Source of the DNA: Eubacteriaceae bacterium
GTDB lineage: Bacteria > Bacillota > Clostridia > Lachnospirales > Lachnospiraceae
DNA: 35,770 nt
Direction: 5' to 3'
Assembly (NCBI GenBank): GCA_910574915.1
Contig: CAJTCR010000052.1
Location: 1-35,770 of the forward strand
Shown here: positions 35,261-35,770 of the stretch, in pieces
How positions within the stretch are numbered: position 1 is the stretch's first letter
Layout of the letters: every line of letters begins with the position of its first letter
Notes under the pieces: generated by a model
Seen by the model: only the letters and a program-made list of their open reading frames with translations
The model's database searches: none
Told to the model about the DNA's origin: nothing
Position numbers and translations under genes: made by a program

Positions 35261-35617
35261 TTATAAATCTCCTTTCTTCACTGCCCGGACCAGACCTCTT
35301 CGAAAATACGGCGGCTGCTTCTTGAATACCGGATTAAAATACATATACCCTTTCGTACAGGATAAATCGAACTGCTTTTGCAGCATTTTTGTAATCTCCT
35401 GAAATGACTTCGGCTTATGATAAGCACATACTGCCAGCTTTGCTGATGTACTCTCCCGCATCCAGGTCCTGCCTCCCCTTAATGCATCCTCTTCCCCGCC
35501 TTCAATATCCATCTTTATAAAATCAAGTGTTCCATATTTTCTGTAAAGCGCATCGATCGATGTATGCTTCTCGCCATTTTTCCCCCCCCCCAGTATTTTT
35601 CTTAACTTGACCCACAA
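35261..35617 (-). pseudogene. FkbM-family methyltransferase, 3' part only, truncated at a poly-G tract by an IS
   Basis: The frame carries the C-terminal part of an FkbM SAM O-methyltransferase: HTSIDALYRKYG, then DFIKMDIEGGEEDAL with the typical KMDIEGxE motif, and the tail GYMYFNPVFKKQP. The SAM-binding N-terminal half is absent. The frame opens from a TTG inside what looks like the end of an IS4-like element and enters the gene across a G10 tract. The remaining protein (about 110 residues) lacks motif I and should be inactive. Its last 120 bases are duplicated at 29881-30010. Confidence 0.75.
35582..35591 (-). repeat. Poly-G tract (G10) at the FkbM/IS junction
   Basis: Ten C on the plus strand read as G10 directly ahead of the FkbM codons. 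Whether it belongs to the gene or marks the IS insertion point cannot be decided from one copy. Confidence 0.9.
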
Positions 35618-35770
35618 GTTTATGTGGATATCCTATTGTTTCTATGCTATACTAAAGAAAAAGAGGTGATCCATATGACGGTAGAATATACGAATTGGGA
35701 AACGGAATTTGTAGATGCAAAATTTGTTGATCAGCGTTTGAAATCACGTTTTTTTAAGATTATGGATGCA
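35592..35770 (+). mobile_element. Left end of an IS4-like insertion sequence (continues past the window)
   Basis: From the poly-C end to the transposase ATG is about 84 bases, a usual IS terminal length. It contains a short hairpin (CCACA with TGTGG near 35612-35627) and a TATACT -10 box at 35648-35653. The exact terminal repeat cannot be fixed without the other end. Confidence 0.6.
35675..35770 (+). CDS. IS4-family transposase, N-terminal 32 codons only
   Basis: The frame begins MTVEYTNWETEF and continues VDAKFVDQRLKSRFF. The W...EF..A.F.D.RL..R pattern is the N-terminal DNA-binding domain of Tn5/IS4-type transposases. GAGGTG lies seven bases before the ATG. The catalytic DDE domain is outside the window. 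It is divergent from the FkbM fragment it interrupts. Confidence 0.7.
   Translation, partial: MTVEYTNWETEFVDAKFVDQRLKSRFFKIMDA

Noticed and set aside
1..35770. CRISPR arrays, tRNA and rRNA genes
   Set aside because: No regularly spaced repeats of 25-40 bases and no cloverleaf or rRNA-like sequence were noticed when reading both strands; short RNAs could have been missed without a search tool.

Overview
The window looks like chromosomal DNA of an endospore-forming Clostridia member, probably Lachnospiraceae-like. This rests on spoIIP and gpr next to rpsT and holA (the same neighbourhood as in Bacillus subtilis), AGGAGG-type ribosome binding sites, several TTG and GTG starts, and AAA/PD-(D/E)XK genes of a kind common in gut Clostridia. 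The genus is inference.

Layout. (1) 1-120 is the 5' end of a group II intron on the minus strand, sitting directly behind a terminator hairpin (122-165), the habit of class C introns. (2) 391-9015, minus strand, is a tightly packed set: a metallophosphoesterase fused to rubrerythrin and rubredoxin-like domains, two AAA-ATPase/PD-(D/E)XK paralogues, a FAD oxidoreductase, a HipA-like kinase and a GH32 sucrose hydrolase. (3) 9113-13057 is conserved housekeeping DNA: spoIIP and gpr (minus), then rpsT and holA (plus), with a clear promoter and a hairpin-rich leader before rpsT. (4) 13115-14079 is a frameshifted AAA ATPase. (5) About 14190-35617, minus strand, is a roughly 21 kb surface-glycan locus. 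It holds a CDP-deoxysugar set (rfbF, a degenerate RfbF paralogue, rfbH), a ThDP enzyme, an epimerase, a nucleotide-sugar dehydrogenase, three GT2 glycosyltransferases, four large GT-C-like membrane proteins and several methyltransferases. (6) The right edge carries the start of an IS4-like element that abuts a broken FkbM methyltransferase.

The most striking observation is four poly-G tracts (8-10 G on the coding strand; poly-C as written) inside the glycan locus and nowhere else in the window. In two methyltransferase genes the tract lies between the two Cys-x2-Cys pairs of an N-terminal zinc-binding domain. The start codon with a plausible ribosome binding site is out of frame with the body of the gene at the tract length seen here (G10 and G8), and G9 restores the full protein in both cases. 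A third tract lies in a short ORF whose end is coupled to the start of the nucleotide-sugar dehydrogenase. The fourth lies at the junction of the FkbM fragment and the IS. This fits a slipped-strand, phase-variable glycan modification system in a Gram-positive, with both methyltransferases OFF in this assembly. The tract positions and frames are seen directly; the switching is inferred.

How the genes may work together: RfbF would make CDP-glucose and RfbH is a 3-dehydratase acting on the 4-keto-6-deoxy product. The ThDP enzyme resembles YerE-type enzymes that add a two-carbon branch to CDP-3,6-dideoxy-4-ketoglucose. GtrB/DPM1-like GT2 enzymes would load sugars on polyprenyl phosphate and the GT-C-like membrane proteins would transfer them outside the cell. 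No CDP-glucose 4,6-dehydratase, flippase or polymerase is recognised in the window, so the pathway must be completed elsewhere.
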